Positions 30,305 through 38,636 are shown, counted from the stretch's first letter. The stretch: DNA of 64,000 bases from Oscillospiraceae bacterium (GCA_025757685.1 CP107220.1:1509501-1573500), one strand, 5' to 3'. Program-made: numbers and translations. The notes: generated by a model not told the origin, from the sequence alone.

Positions 30305-31214
30305 GCTGTACTATTGCAGACAGACCACGGAAAAATGCAAGTCTATCCGTTATCCCAGCAAATCCCACCCCTATAAATACGGCACTTCCGGCTGTATCTA
30401 TACCAGTGGTTGCGGAGTGTGCGCCAGTCTTATGGTGCTCCATAACTTCGGCTTTACCGGCTTAGACACAGCAGCCTGGACACAGAAGTGCCTATTGATG
30501 GGCGCACGGTCCGCAGATGGCACCGATATGGACACGGTGGCAGTGTACCTGGAGAAGCATTACTCCATCGTAAGCAAGCGGGCAAAGACCGTTGCCGACC
30601 TGAAGAACCACCTGAAAGCCGGTGGCAAGGCCATTGTATGCGTCAGCGGTGGCGGCAAGCAGCTGTTCTCCAACGGCGGGCATTATATCTATATCGGCGG
30701 CCTGGATAAGTCCGGTAACCTGATCGTATTAGATCCGTACTGGTATGATGGCAAATTCACCATGACTGCCAACCGGCGCAAATACACCAAAGTGAAGAAC
30801 GCCCGAGAAGTGTATGTACAGCCTGCCGCCCTTGCTTCCGATATTAGTGGCATTTGGCTGTTCACCAACGCCAAAGGTGGCAAGACGGTGTATGCGGAAA
30901 ACGATGTGAACAACCGTAAGGCAAGCCCTAAGGCACCCACCATAAAGCCGGGCACATACACCACCACAGCAGTTCGTGGTATTTATAAGGGCGCAGGTGC
31001 TGCTGCCGAACGCAAGAAGGTCAAGGATCTGACCACGGACGGCCGGCGACACGCTACAAGCAGTAAGTCGAAAGCAGACGCTATGCTGCGCTCCGGCACC
31101 ACCATCACCGTGCTGGAGACCAAGCTACTCAGCACCGGCAACCTGTGGGCACGCTGTCCCTCCGGCTGGCTGTGTATCTGGGAAAAGGATATTGACCGTA
31201 AATTCATCAAGTAA
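30297..31214 (+). CDS. C39-type cysteine endolysin with SH3-like tail
   Basis: A 305-residue protein from ATG 30297, overlapping the holin stop. The N-terminal about 190 residues resemble a C39/papain-fold peptidase: SGCGVCASLMVLHNF (catalytic Cys39, with a neighbouring Cys42), GGHYIYIGG (His) and IVLDPYW (Asp). A linker (SPKAPTIKPGTYTTTAVRG) leads to an SH3-like wall-binding domain ending in GNLWARCPSGWLCIWEKD. It should cut peptidoglycan cross-links once the holin opens the membrane. Confidence 0.8.
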   Translation: MSKLYYCRQTTEKCKSIRYPSKSHPYKYGTSGCIYTSGCGVCASLMVLHNFGFTGLDTAAWTQKCLLMGARSADGTDMDTVAVYLEKHYSIVSKRAKTVADLKNHLKAGGKAIVCVSGGGKQLFSNGGHYIYIGGLDKSGNLIVLDPYWYDGKFTMTANRRKYTKVKNAREVYVQPAALASDISGIWLFTNAKGGKTVYAENDVNNRKASPKAPTIKPGTYTTTAVRGIYKGAGAAAERKKVKDLTTDGRRHATSSKSKADAMLRSGTTITVLETKLLSTGNLWARCPSGWLCIWEKDIDRKFIK

Positions 31215-31220
31215 AGCAGA

Positions 31221-31257
31221 AAGCCCACCGAGTAATCGGTGGGCTTCTTTTGTTTTT
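31221..31257 (+). terminator. Terminator after the endolysin
   Basis: AAGCCCACCGA (31221-31231) pairs with TCGGTGGGCTT (31236-31246), followed by CTTTTGTTTTTT. Ends the late operon, so the following toxin-antitoxin genes are a separate unit. Confidence 0.85.
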
Positions 31258-31300
31258 TATCAAAAAATATGACAAAAAGATAAAAAAATTCATGTTTTTA

Positions 31301-31349
31301 TTGAATTTCACATACTCTTATGATAGAATGCAACTGCAAATTAGTTGCA
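31301..31349 (+). promoter_or_regulatory. Promoter and inverted-repeat operator of the HicAB unit
   Basis: TTGAAT (31301-31306) and TAGAAT (31324-31329) are 17 bases apart. TGCAACT (31329-31335) and AGTTGCA (31343-31349) form a 7-bp inverted repeat over the transcription start. HicB antitoxins with a C-terminal DNA-binding segment repress their own operon, so this is its probable operator. The repeat contains the AACTGCAA half-site of the dispersed palindrome. Confidence 0.6.
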
Positions 31350-31364
31350 AAGAGGTGGGAAAGA

Positions 31365-31634
31365 TTGAGCCAGTTTGAAAAGCTCTGGGAACGGTTTTTG
31401 TTAGTTCCAAGTGATTTTACCTATGAGGAATTAAGAAAAATCATGAAACATTACGGTTATAGTGAGAATAATAAAGGGAAAACATCTGGTTCTCGAGTAG
31501 GATTTATAAAGAGGGATGATGTAGAAAAAACGACAATATTTCTTCACAAACCTCATGGATCCGATGCGTATGTTAGAAAAGCTGCGATTAGAAGCATAAT
31601 TGCTGCTATGGAAAGGAATGGTGATATTAAATGA
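31365..31634 (+). CDS. hicA: HicA-family mRNA interferase toxin
   Basis: The product has 89 residues with a probable TTG start at 31365, 5 bases after AGAGGTGGGA; an ATG at 31320 lies upstream of the ribosome binding site and in the promoter. It has the HicA fold: FTYEELRKIMKHYGYSENN, then GKTSGSRVGFIKRD and FLHKPHG. HicA toxins bind and cleave mRNA; the usual GSH histidine is Arg here (GSR), with a conserved HKPH further on, a variant seen in clostridial HicAs. It overlaps HicB by 4 bases (ATGA). Confidence 0.85.
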   Translation: MSQFEKLWERFLLVPSDFTYEELRKIMKHYGYSENNKGKTSGSRVGFIKRDDVEKTTIFLHKPHGSDAYVRKAAIRSIIAAMERNGDIK

Positions 31635-32125
31635 GCAATGTTATTCAGTACAAAGGGTATTTTACGAATGTGGAATATAGCCAAGAAGACCAAATCCTTT
31701 TCGGCAAAATAGAGGGCATTCGTGATTTAGTCACATTTGAGTGCGAAAACGCAGGCGAGGTGGAACAAGCTTTCAAAGAGGCGGTGGACGATTATTTGGA
31801 ATTTTGCGAAGAGGAGGGCAAAGATCCAAACAAAAGCTTTAGCGGCTCATTCAATGTAAGAGTAAGTCCGGAATTGCACAGGGATATATGGGCGGCAGCA
31901 ACCAAACGCGATATGACATTAAATGCGTATGTGAATGAGGCATTGCGAGCCTCATTGAAAAAAACGACTGATCCAATGGTTGTTTTTCTTGTCCCATCAA
32001 GGCTGTCTCGGACAGAGCATGCTCCACAATTTTCCATTGATAAAGATGCCTATAAATCAGGCGAAGATGGATTTTCTTATGGCATAAATAGAAATCTAAT
32101 TACGAGCGGAGGGGTAAATCAATGA
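31631..32125 (+). CDS. hicB: HicB-family antitoxin with a C-terminal extension
   Basis: A 164-residue protein from ATG 31631, overlapping HicA. Residues 1 to 65 are the HicB fold (YFTNVEYSQEDQILFGKIEG, EVEQAFKEAVDDYLEFCEEE). Residues 70 to 110 are a ribbon-helix-helix (SGSFNVRVSPELHRDIWAAA, MTLNAYVNEALRASLKK). A further 53 residues (112 to 164: DPMVVFLVPSRLSRTEH and on) extend beyond ordinary HicB. In tripartite toxin-antitoxin-chaperone systems such antitoxin tails are chaperone-addiction segments. The next gene encodes a SecB-like protein, so that role is plausible here. Confidence 0.88.
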   Translation: MSNVIQYKGYFTNVEYSQEDQILFGKIEGIRDLVTFECENAGEVEQAFKEAVDDYLEFCEEEGKDPNKSFSGSFNVRVSPELHRDIWAAATKRDMTLNAYVNEALRASLKKTTDPMVVFLVPSRLSRTEHAPQFSIDKDAYKSGEDGFSYGINRNLITSGGVNQ

Positions 32126-32502
32126 ACTATAATTTGAAATTGCAAGCATACAAAATAAGTCAAATTGCAGTTGATACTAAGTTGATTAAGGATGGAAAAG
32201 AAGAATTGGCAATAGAGTGCTTTGTTTCACCCAAATTCCCATTGAATGGGGATGATGATACTCTACTGCTGGCTTTTAATGCGTCTGTGTATGAAAAGGA
32301 TAAGAAGGACGCTGAAAAAATCGTAAGCGCAACTGCGGAATTTATTTATGAATGTAATATGCATCCGGAGGATACAAAAGAGCTAAGAGATTATATTCTT
32401 GATCATTGCCTTGATGAAATACAGGACATAGCTTTCGAGCATATTAACAGGATTTTTGAAGCTATGAACTTTACTGGGCTAAAAATAGAGGCAAGTGAGT
32501 AA
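32122..32502 (+). CDS. SecB-like chaperone of a putative TAC system
   Basis: A 126-residue protein from ATG 32122, overlapping HicB as ATGA. The N-terminal half has strands (KISQIAVDTKLI, ELAIECFVSPKFPLNGDD, LLLAFNASVYEKD); the C-terminal half is two helices (KDAEKIVSATAEFIYECN and RDYILDHCLDEIQDIAFEHI) then NRIFEAMNFTGLKI. The order of strands, helix and final FxGLxI strand parallels SecB, whose end reads [20 protein letters not shown]. The HicAB context supports a SecB-like chaperone that stabilises the antitoxin. No similarity search was possible, so the fold is inference. Confidence 0.6.
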   Translation: MNYNLKLQAYKISQIAVDTKLIKDGKEELAIECFVSPKFPLNGDDDTLLLAFNASVYEKDKKDAEKIVSATAEFIYECNMHPEDTKELRDYILDHCLDEIQDIAFEHINRIFEAMNFTGLKIEASE

Positions 32503-32535
32503 GTTGCAATTTTTACCAAGTTCAATGAAAAACGC

Positions 32536-32565
32536 TTGACAACACATCTTCCTTTGTAGTATAAC
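32536..32565 (+). promoter_or_regulatory. Strong promoter of the 54-residue gene
   Basis: A consensus TTGACA (32536-32541) and TATAAC (32560-32565) are separated by 18 bases. It lies after the SecB-like gene, so the following small gene is its own unit. Confidence 0.75.
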
Positions 32566-32588
32566 AAAAAACAAAGGAGGAATGAAAA

Positions 32589-32753
32589 ATGATTGTGGAA
32601 GATACCAAAGATTTGGTTGAAACTGCGGACTATGTGAGCATCGAAGCTGTTTTAGTGGATGATGGACTGCGCTACAAACAACTTTCTGTTGGCATTAAAG
32701 CCAAAAATGGTGACATTATCCGCATAATTCCAATATCGACAATGCTGATGTAA
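32589..32753 (+). CDS. 54-residue protein at the prophage right end
   Basis: Starts at ATG 32589 after AAAGGAGGAATGAAAA; an ATG seven bases earlier hits a stop. The sequence MIVEDTKDLVETADYVSIEA, then LVDDGLRYKQLSVGIKAKNG and DIIRIIP, alternates strands and helices as in small beta proteins. It has its own strong promoter and terminator, so it is probably expressed in the lysogen. No family recognised; it could be a regulator, anti-defence or inhibitor protein. Confidence 0.6.
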   Translation: MIVEDTKDLVETADYVSIEAVLVDDGLRYKQLSVGIKAKNGDIIRIIPISTMLM

Positions 32754-32759
32754 AAAAAG

Positions 32760-32791
32760 GCCGGGTAGTTCAGTAACTGCCCGGCTTTTTC
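32760..32791 (+). terminator. Terminator after the 54-residue gene
   Basis: GCCGGG (32760-32765) with AGTT, and AACT with CCCGGC (32780-32785), form a stem followed by TTTTT. Closes the last prophage transcription unit. Confidence 0.85.
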
Positions 32792-32807
32792 TATACCTCG
32801 CATTACC

Positions 32808-32830
32808 AAGTACTGCAATAAGTACTGCAA
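32808..32830. repeat. Two direct copies of AAGTACTGCAA near the prophage end
   Basis: AAGTACTGCAA occurs at 32808-32818 and 32820-32830, almost back to back. Short direct repeats just inside an attachment site often bind the integrase arm domain. The ACTGCAA part is also the half-site of the dispersed palindrome. Confidence 0.5.
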
Positions 32831-32875
32831 CGCCAAAAGTTTTTTATTTTCTCTCATTTTTTACACAAGCGGAAA

Positions 32876-32895
32876 TTTGGCTTAACTAAGCCAAA
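32876..32895. repeat. Perfect 9-bp inverted repeat
   Basis: TTTGGCTTA (32876-32884) and TAAGCCAAA (32887-32895) form a perfect hairpin with a 2-base gap, followed by A-runs. It lies between the last prophage terminator and the tRNA terminator; a transcription stop or attachment-site feature. Confidence 0.5.
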
Positions 32896-32914
32896 AATGG
32901 AAACAGAAAGAAAT

Positions 32915-32941
32915 AAAGGACGGCTGAAAAAGCCGTCCTTT
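32915..32941. terminator. Bidirectional terminator at the tRNA 3' end
   Basis: AAAGGACGGCT (32915-32925) pairs with AGCCGTCCTTT (32931-32941), with T-runs on either side. On the minus strand it begins one base after the tRNA CCA end and terminates the tRNA transcript; on the plus strand it stops prophage read-through. Confidence 0.85.
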
Positions 32942-32942
32942 T

Positions 32943-33019
32943 TGGTCGAGGTGACAAGATTTGAACTTGCGACCCCCACGTCCCGAACGTGGTGCTCTAC
33001 CAAACTGAGCCACACCTCG
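32943..33019 (-). tRNA. tRNA-Pro (anticodon CGG)
   Basis: The minus strand folds as a cloverleaf: acceptor CGAGGTG (33019-33013) pairs with CACCTCG, the discriminator is A, and CCA is encoded at 32945-32943. The anticodon arm is CCACG-TTCGGGA-CGTGG, giving anticodon CGG (Pro, reading CCG). The T arm has the GTTCAAAT loop. The 3' end faces the prophage, which ends beside it, so this is the probable integration target. Confidence 0.93.
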
Positions 33020-33070
33020 ATTTATTGCTACAATAGGATAACACAAAATGCGCGCGGTTGCAAGTGTTTT

Positions 33071-33250
33071 TTACAGAAATTTGTTTTGCGACGGGTCATA
33101 GGTCATGCCGATGGCAGCCAACTGGTCCTCCAGCGCCGCCCGGTCCACCTGCAAGTCTGCACACAGAGCGTCCAGGCTGGGATAAAAATCCCGCAATTTG
33201 GTATTGATTACGCTAAACAAAATAAACGGGTCTTTGGGTAATGCAGCCAT
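33071..33250 (-). CDS. DUF4250 protein
   Basis: A 59-residue protein from ATG 33250 with GGGAGG 9 bases upstream. The family pattern is clear: LPKDPFILFSVINTKLRDFY, SLDALCADLQVDRAALEDQL and GMTYDPSQNKF. It looks like a small helical DNA-binding-like protein common in Clostridia; function unknown. It is the first host gene after the prophage, on the minus strand with the tRNA. Confidence 0.85.
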   Translation of the reverse strand: MAALPKDPFILFSVINTKLRDFYPSLDALCADLQVDRAALEDQLAAIGMTYDPSQNKFL

Positions 33251-33426
33251 CTTTTTTGCCTCCCGGTGCAGATTTGATTTTAATTTACCATAAAAAGCGG
33301 GAGAATTCAAGAAAAATCCCGCCTTTTATATTGATTATTTTCCATTTATATGTCATAATAGGCTGTAATTTTATATCCGGCGCAAAACGGCACTATCGCC
33401 CGTTGGCCGGAACAGTAGGTGAAATC

Positions 33427-35094
33427 ATGACGGAAAATGAAAAAATCGCAGCGCTGCTCTTTCCCCATATTACCATGACCCCGGCGGATTACGAAGCCAA
33501 ATACCCGCCCCGGCAGCTGAAAGAGGGCGCCAGAGTCAGCCGCTTTTCGCCCAGCCCAACAGGCTTTTTGCACTTTGGCAATCTGTTTTCCTGCGCGGCG
33601 GCATACCGCACTGCCCGCTGCACCGACGGCGTGTTCTATGTGCGGGTGGAAGATACGGATCAAAAGCGCAAGGTAGAGGGCGCGGTGGAGACCATGCTCT
33701 CTGCGCTGCAAATCTACGGCATTACACCGGACGAAGGCGTGATGGGCGACGGAAGCGAAAGCGGTGCCTACGGCCCTTACACCCAAAGTCTGCGCAAAGA
33801 CATTTACCAGTGCTACGGCAAATCTCTGGTGGAGGAAGGGCTGGCTTACCCCTGCTTTTGCACCCCGAAGGAGCTGGAAGACCTGCACGCCCGGCAGGAG
33901 AACGAGGACATTAAAGGCTACTGGGGTCCCTACGCCCACTGTCGGGATCTGACCTACGACCAAATCAAGGCCAATATAGACGCCGGCAAGCCCTGGACCC
34001 TGCGCCTGCGCTCTCCCGGCAAGCCGGAGGGCAAGGTGCGCTTTGACGATCTGATCAAAGGCAAAATCGAAATGCAGGAGAATGTGATTGATGTGGTGCT
34101 GCTGAAAACCGACGGCATTCCCACCTATCACTTTGCCCACGCGGTGGACGACCACCTGATGCGAACCACCCATGTGGTGCGGGGTGACGAATGGATCGCC
34201 TCTGTGCCCCTGCACCTGCAGCTGTTCAAACTCTTAGGCTTCCGCCCGGTGAAATACGCCCATATTGCCCCCATTCTTAAGGAAGAAAACGGCGGCAAGC
34301 GCAAGCTCTCTAAGCGTAAGGACCCGGAAGCGGCCGTTACCTACTACGACCAAATGGGTATTCCGGCAGCAGCGGTCAACGAATATATGATGACCATTGC
34401 CAACTCCAACTTTGAGGACTGGCGGCGTGCCAACCCCACAGCAGACCTGGCAGACTTCCCCTTTAACTTAAAGAAAATGAGCGTGTCCGGCGCCCTGTTT
34501 GATATGGCTAAGCTGACGGATGTGTCCAAGACCGTCATCAGCAAAATGACTGCACAGGAAGTGTTTGACCTGGCCCACGCCTGGGCCGATCGGCACCAGC
34601 CGGAACTGGCCGCGCTGTTTGACAGCGATCCGGCCTACGCGGTGGCAGTGCTCAGCATTGACCGGGGCGGCAAAAAGCCCCGCAAGGACATTGCCAAATG
34701 GAGCGATCTGGCGGACTACATCAGCTATTTCTACGACCAAACCTTTACCCCCTGCTACGACCTGACCGGCAATGCGAATCCGGCACTGGCAGTACAGGTG
34801 CTGGAGCAGTACAAAGACCTGGTGGACACCGCAGACGACAAAGACACCTGGTTTGCCAAGATCAAGGCGTTGTGCCCGCAGGTGGGCTGCACCCCCAATG
34901 TGAAAGAATACAAGCAGGACCCCACAGCGTTCAAGGGCCATGTAGGCGATGTGTCTACCGTAATCCGGGTGGCGCTCACCGGGCGCACCAACACCCCGGA
35001 CCTGCACGCTATACTGGCTTTGCTGGGGCAAGAGACCGCACAAGCCAGACTAAACGCCGCACTGGCGCACTACAAGGAGGAGTACCATGGCTGA
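33427..35094 (+). CDS. gltX: Glutamyl-tRNA synthetase
   Basis: A 555-residue protein from ATG 33427 with AGTAGGTGA upstream; an earlier in-frame ATG lacks a binding site. It contains the class I HIGH motif (SPSPTGFLHFGNL), YFVRVEDTD-type EDTD motif (FYVRVEDTDQKRK) and the KMSKS loop as KRKLSKRKDP. It charges tRNA-Glu (possibly also tRNA-Gln) with glutamate. It overlaps the glnS gene by 8 bases, so both synthetases are coupled. Confidence 0.94.
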   Translation: MTENEKIAALLFPHITMTPADYEAKYPPRQLKEGARVSRFSPSPTGFLHFGNLFSCAAAYRTARCTDGVFYVRVEDTDQKRKVEGAVETMLSALQIYGITPDEGVMGDGSESGAYGPYTQSLRKDIYQCYGKSLVEEGLAYPCFCTPKELEDLHARQENEDIKGYWGPYAHCRDLTYDQIKANIDAGKPWTLRLRSPGKPEGKVRFDDLIKGKIEMQENVIDVVLLKTDGIPTYHFAHAVDDHLMRTTHVVRGDEWIASVPLHLQLFKLLGFRPVKYAHIAPILKEENGGKRKLSKRKDPEAAVTYYDQMGIPAAAVNEYMMTIANSNFEDWRRANPTADLADFPFNLKKMSVSGALFDMAKLTDVSKTVISKMTAQEVFDLAHAWADRHQPELAALFDSDPAYAVAVLSIDRGGKKPRKDIAKWSDLADYISYFYDQTFTPCYDLTGNANPALAVQVLEQYKDLVDTADDKDTWFAKIKALCPQVGCTPNVKEYKQDPTAFKGHVGDVSTVIRVALTGRTNTPDLHAILALLGQETAQARLNAALAHYKEEYHG

Positions 35095-36760
35095 GGAGAT
35101 CAGAGAAAACTCTAATTTTATCCACGATTTTATTGATAAAGACCTGGAGGACGGGGTATATAGCAGCATACAGACCCGCTTTCCCCCGGAGCCCAACGGC
35201 TACCTGCACATTGGCCACGCCAAGGCCATTTGCATCAATTTTGGGGTAAAGGAAAAGTACAAGGGCGTGTGCAATCTGCGCTTGGATGACACCAACCCCA
35301 CCAAAGAGGACACCGAGTATGTAGACGCCATCAAAGAGGACATTCAATGGCTGGGCTTTCAGTGGGACAACCTGTACTATGCCTCCGACTACTTTGACTT
35401 TCTCTTTGACTGCGCCATCAAGCTGATCAAGAAAGGCAAGGCCTTTGTTTGCGAGCTGACGCCGGAGGAAATGCGTGCCTACCGTGGCACCCTCACCGAG
35501 CCGGGCAAAGAGAGCCCCTACCGCAACCGCTCCGTGGAGGAAAACCTGGACCTGTTTATGCGCATGAGCAAGGGCGAGTTCCCGGAGGGCAGCAAGGTGC
35601 TGCGTGCCAAAATCGATATGAGCTCCCCCAACCTGAATATGCGGGACCCGATCATTTATCGTATTATGTACGCCCACCATCACCGCACCGGCGACAAATG
35701 GTGCGTGTATCCCATGTATGACTTTGCCCATCCCCTGTCGGACGCCAGAGAGGGCGTGACCCACTCTCTGTGTTCTCTGGAATTTGAAAACCACCGCCCG
35801 CTGTACAACTGGTTTGTGGACGAGCTGATCGAGGGGCAAAAGCCCCGCCAGATCGAGTTTGCCCGGCTGAACCTGAACTACACCCTCACCAGCAAGCGCA
35901 AGTGCTTAAAGCTGGTGCAGGACGGCATCGTCAGCGGCTGGGATGATCCCCGTATGGCCACCCTCAGCGGTATGCGCCGCCGGGGCTATCCGCCGGAGGC
36001 GGTACGGGACTTCTGCGAGCGCATCGGCGTGTCCAAGGCGTACAGCGTGGTGGACTTTGCCCTGCTGGAGGCCTGCGTACGGGAGCACCTGAACACCTCC
36101 GCTCCCCGAGCCATGGCGGTGCTGGACCCCATTAAACTGGTGATCGACAACTACCCGGAGGACAAGACCGAGGCCCTGGAAGTGGAGTATCACCCGGACC
36201 ACCCGGAATATGGCAAGCGCACCGTGCCCTTTGGCCGGGAGCTGTACATTGAGCGGGACGACTTTATGGCCGAGCCCATCAAGAAATACCGCCGTCTGTA
36301 CCCGGGCAACGAGGTACGGCTGTACAAGGCCTACCTGGTGACCTGCACCGGTTATGACACAGACGAAAATGGCAATGTGACCTGCGTGCACGCCACCTAC
36401 GACCCGGCCACCTTTGGCGGCGACGCCCCGGATGGGCGCAAGGTACGCGGCACCATTCACTGGGTCAGCGCCAAAGAGAACACCCCCCTGACCGCCCGGA
36501 TCTATGACCGGCTGTTTAACGTGGAGAACCCCAGCGACGACAGCGGCGTCAACTCCTTTGAGGAGAACCTAAACCCGGACAGTCTGACCGAGAAGCAAGG
36601 CTACGGCGAGGTGGCACTGGCCACGGTCAAGGCCGGCGATCGGTTCCAGTTTATGCGGGACGGCTACTTTTGTATGGACAAGGACTCTGCCCCCGGCGCA
36701 CCGGTGTTTAACCGCACCGTTGCTCTGCGAGACAGCTTTAATATCAAAAAGAATAAATAA
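35087..36760 (+). CDS. glnS: Glutaminyl-tRNA synthetase
   Basis: A 557-residue class I synthetase from ATG 35087 with AGGAGGAGT upstream. The HIGH motif is FPPEPNGYLHIGHAKAI, and the KMSKS equivalent is YTLTSKRKCLKLV. The C-terminal half has the two anticodon-binding beta barrels. Most Clostridia use indirect amidation for Gln-tRNA, but many gut lineages also hold GlnRS. Here gltX and glnS form one operon; confident call. Confidence 0.95.
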   Translation: MAEEIRENSNFIHDFIDKDLEDGVYSSIQTRFPPEPNGYLHIGHAKAICINFGVKEKYKGVCNLRLDDTNPTKEDTEYVDAIKEDIQWLGFQWDNLYYASDYFDFLFDCAIKLIKKGKAFVCELTPEEMRAYRGTLTEPGKESPYRNRSVEENLDLFMRMSKGEFPEGSKVLRAKIDMSSPNLNMRDPIIYRIMYAHHHRTGDKWCVYPMYDFAHPLSDAREGVTHSLCSLEFENHRPLYNWFVDELIEGQKPRQIEFARLNLNYTLTSKRKCLKLVQDGIVSGWDDPRMATLSGMRRRGYPPEAVRDFCERIGVSKAYSVVDFALLEACVREHLNTSAPRAMAVLDPIKLVIDNYPEDKTEALEVEYHPDHPEYGKRTVPFGRELYIERDDFMAEPIKKYRRLYPGNEVRLYKAYLVTCTGYDTDENGNVTCVHATYDPATFGGDAPDGRKVRGTIHWVSAKENTPLTARIYDRLFNVENPSDDSGVNSFEENLNPDSLTEKQGYGEVALATVKAGDRFQFMRDGYFCMDKDSAPGAPVFNRTVALRDSFNIKKNK

Positions 36761-36768
36761 GAATTCGG

Positions 36769-38604
36769 GTGAGCACTTTGAGTACAAGAAAAGATATAAA
36801 AAACATTGCAATCATTGCCCATGTTGACCACGGCAAAACCACTCTGGTGGACGAAATGCTGCGCCAAAGCGGCACTTTCCGCCAAAATGAAGTGGTGGAA
36901 GAGCGGGTCATGGACAGCAACGACCTGGAGCGTGAGCGGGGCATTACCATTATGTCCAAGAACACCTCCATTCACTATAACAACACCAAGATCAACATTG
37001 TAGACACGCCCGGCCATGCGGACTTTGGCGGCGAGGTAGAGCGTATTCTCACCATGGTAGACGGCGTTCTGCTGCTGGTGGACGCTTTTGAGGGCTGTAT
37101 GCCCCAGACCCGCTTTGTGCTGAAAAAGGCGCTGGGTCTGCACAAGACGCCGCTGGTGGTGGTCAACAAGATTGACCGGGACGGCGCCCGCCCTGCTGAG
37201 GTGGTAGACGAGGTACTGGACCTGTTTATTGAGCTGGGCGCAGACGATGACCAAATCGACTTCCCGGTGATCTACGCCTCCGCCAAGGACGGCTACGCCG
37301 GCACAGAGCCGGAGGTGCGCAGCGGCGATATGCGTCCGCTGCTGGACGCCATCTTAAAGTACATTCCTTCTCCCCAGGGCGACCCGGAGGGTCCCACCCA
37401 GGTACTGTTCTCCTCTTTGGAGTATGACGACTATGTGGGCCGTATCGGCGTGGGCCGTGTGGAGCGAGGCAGCGTAAAAGTCAACGCGCCCTATGTGCTG
37501 TGCCGCCGGGATGATACCCGGGAAAATATCCGGGTCACCAAGCTGTACCAATTTGAGGGGCTGAAGCGGGTGCCGGTAGAGGAAGCGGTCATGGGCGACC
37601 TGATTTGCGTGGCCGGTATTGCGGACCTGAACATCGGCGAGACCTTGTGCGCCCCGGAGTGCGTGGAGCCGCTGCCCTTTGTAAAGATTGATGAGCCCAC
37701 CATCAGCATGAACTTTATGGTCAACGATTCTCCCTTTGCCGGGCGTGAGGGCAAGTATGTCACCTCCCGCAACCTGCGGGACCGCCTGTTTAAGGAAGTG
37801 GAGACCAACGTGTCCATGCGGGTGGAAGAAACGGACAGTATGGACACCTTTAAGGTATCCGGCCGAGGTGAGCTGCACCTGTCCATTCTCATTGAGACCA
37901 TGCGGCGAGAGAACTATGAATTCGCCGTCAGCCGTCCCCAGGTCATTCTGAAAAAGGATCCCCAGACCGGCAAGACCCTGGAGCCTATGGAACTGGCCAT
38001 CATTGAAGTGCCGGAGGCCTATGTAGGCGCCGTGATGGAGAAGCTGTGCTCCCGCAAAGGCGAGATTGAGAACATGGACACCCGCTCCACCGGCATGACC
38101 CACCTGGAGATCAAGATCCCCGCCCGCGGGCTGATCGGCTACCGCAGCGAGTTCTTGACGGACACCAACGGCAACGGCATTATGAACCAGCTGTTTGGCG
38201 GGTATGAACCCTACAAGGGTGAGATTGCCACCCGCACCCACGGCTCCATCGTGGTGCACGAGACCGGCACCACCAGCGGCTACGGCCTGTGGAACACCCA
38301 GGACCGAGGGCGGCTGTTCGTTGGTCCCGGTGTAGAGGTGTACGAGGGCATGATCGTGGGCGAATGCGCCAAGGACGAGGACATTGTGTGCAATGTGTGC
38401 AAGAAGAAGCATGTAACCAACACCCGAGCCAGCGGCTCCGACGAGGCGCTGAAACTGGTGCCCCCCACCACGCTGTCTCTGGAACAGAGCATGGAATTCC
38501 TGGCAGACGATGAGCTGCTGGAAGTGACCCCCAAGAGCATTCGTCTGCGCAAGATGATCTTGGACAAATCCCTGCGACTGAAAGCGGAAAGCCGCAAAAA
38601 ATAA
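36769..38604 (+). CDS. typA: Ribosome-associated GTPase TypA/BipA
   Basis: A 611-residue translational GTPase. It has G1 AHVDHGKTTL, the RERGITI switch, DTPGHADF (G3) and NKIDRDGARP (G4), then EF-G-like domains III and V and a unique C-terminal domain with ARGLIGYRSEFLTDTNG. The GTG at 36769 is taken as start; a TTG at 36778 is also possible because GGGTGAG precedes it. It helps ribosome assembly and stress adaptation. Spacing to glnS is 8 bases, so it may be in the same operon. Confidence 0.95.
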   Translation: MSTLSTRKDIKNIAIIAHVDHGKTTLVDEMLRQSGTFRQNEVVEERVMDSNDLERERGITIMSKNTSIHYNNTKINIVDTPGHADFGGEVERILTMVDGVLLLVDAFEGCMPQTRFVLKKALGLHKTPLVVVNKIDRDGARPAEVVDEVLDLFIELGADDDQIDFPVIYASAKDGYAGTEPEVRSGDMRPLLDAILKYIPSPQGDPEGPTQVLFSSLEYDDYVGRIGVGRVERGSVKVNAPYVLCRRDDTRENIRVTKLYQFEGLKRVPVEEAVMGDLICVAGIADLNIGETLCAPECVEPLPFVKIDEPTISMNFMVNDSPFAGREGKYVTSRNLRDRLFKEVETNVSMRVEETDSMDTFKVSGRGELHLSILIETMRRENYEFAVSRPQVILKKDPQTGKTLEPMELAIIEVPEAYVGAVMEKLCSRKGEIENMDTRSTGMTHLEIKIPARGLIGYRSEFLTDTNGNGIMNQLFGGYEPYKGEIATRTHGSIVVHETGTTSGYGLWNTQDRGRLFVGPGVEVYEGMIVGECAKDEDIVCNVCKKKHVTNTRASGSDEALKLVPPTTLSLEQSMEFLADDELLEVTPKSIRLRKMILDKSLRLKAESRKK

Positions 38605-38636
38605 ATCAAAAATGAACGCAAAAAGGAGTGTGAAGT

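Larger units (their letters stand above)
1..32942. mobile_element. Siphovirus-type prophage, left end outside the window
   Basis: The stretch contains in order a lysogeny module, control region, replication genes, late regulator, terminase, portal, head, connector, tail, tape measure, baseplate, holin and endolysin genes, then accessory genes. This is the gene order of a lactococcal/SPP1-like temperate siphovirus. No integrase is visible, so it probably lies left of base 1 next to the minus-strand lysogeny genes. The right boundary is placed at the 3' end of the minus-strand tRNA-Pro gene, where phages commonly integrate. The att core cannot be defined without the other end. All structural genes look intact, so the element could be inducible. 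Prophage identity is very sure; the exact boundary is not. Confidence 0.93.

Noticed and set aside
1..32942. CRISPR array
   Set aside because: No regularly spaced direct repeats were seen; the dispersed palindromes are kilobases apart.
32897..33241. Plus-strand open frame containing VTRFELATPTSRTW
   Set aside because: It is the antisense of the tRNA-Pro gene, a known false protein; no ribosome binding site.
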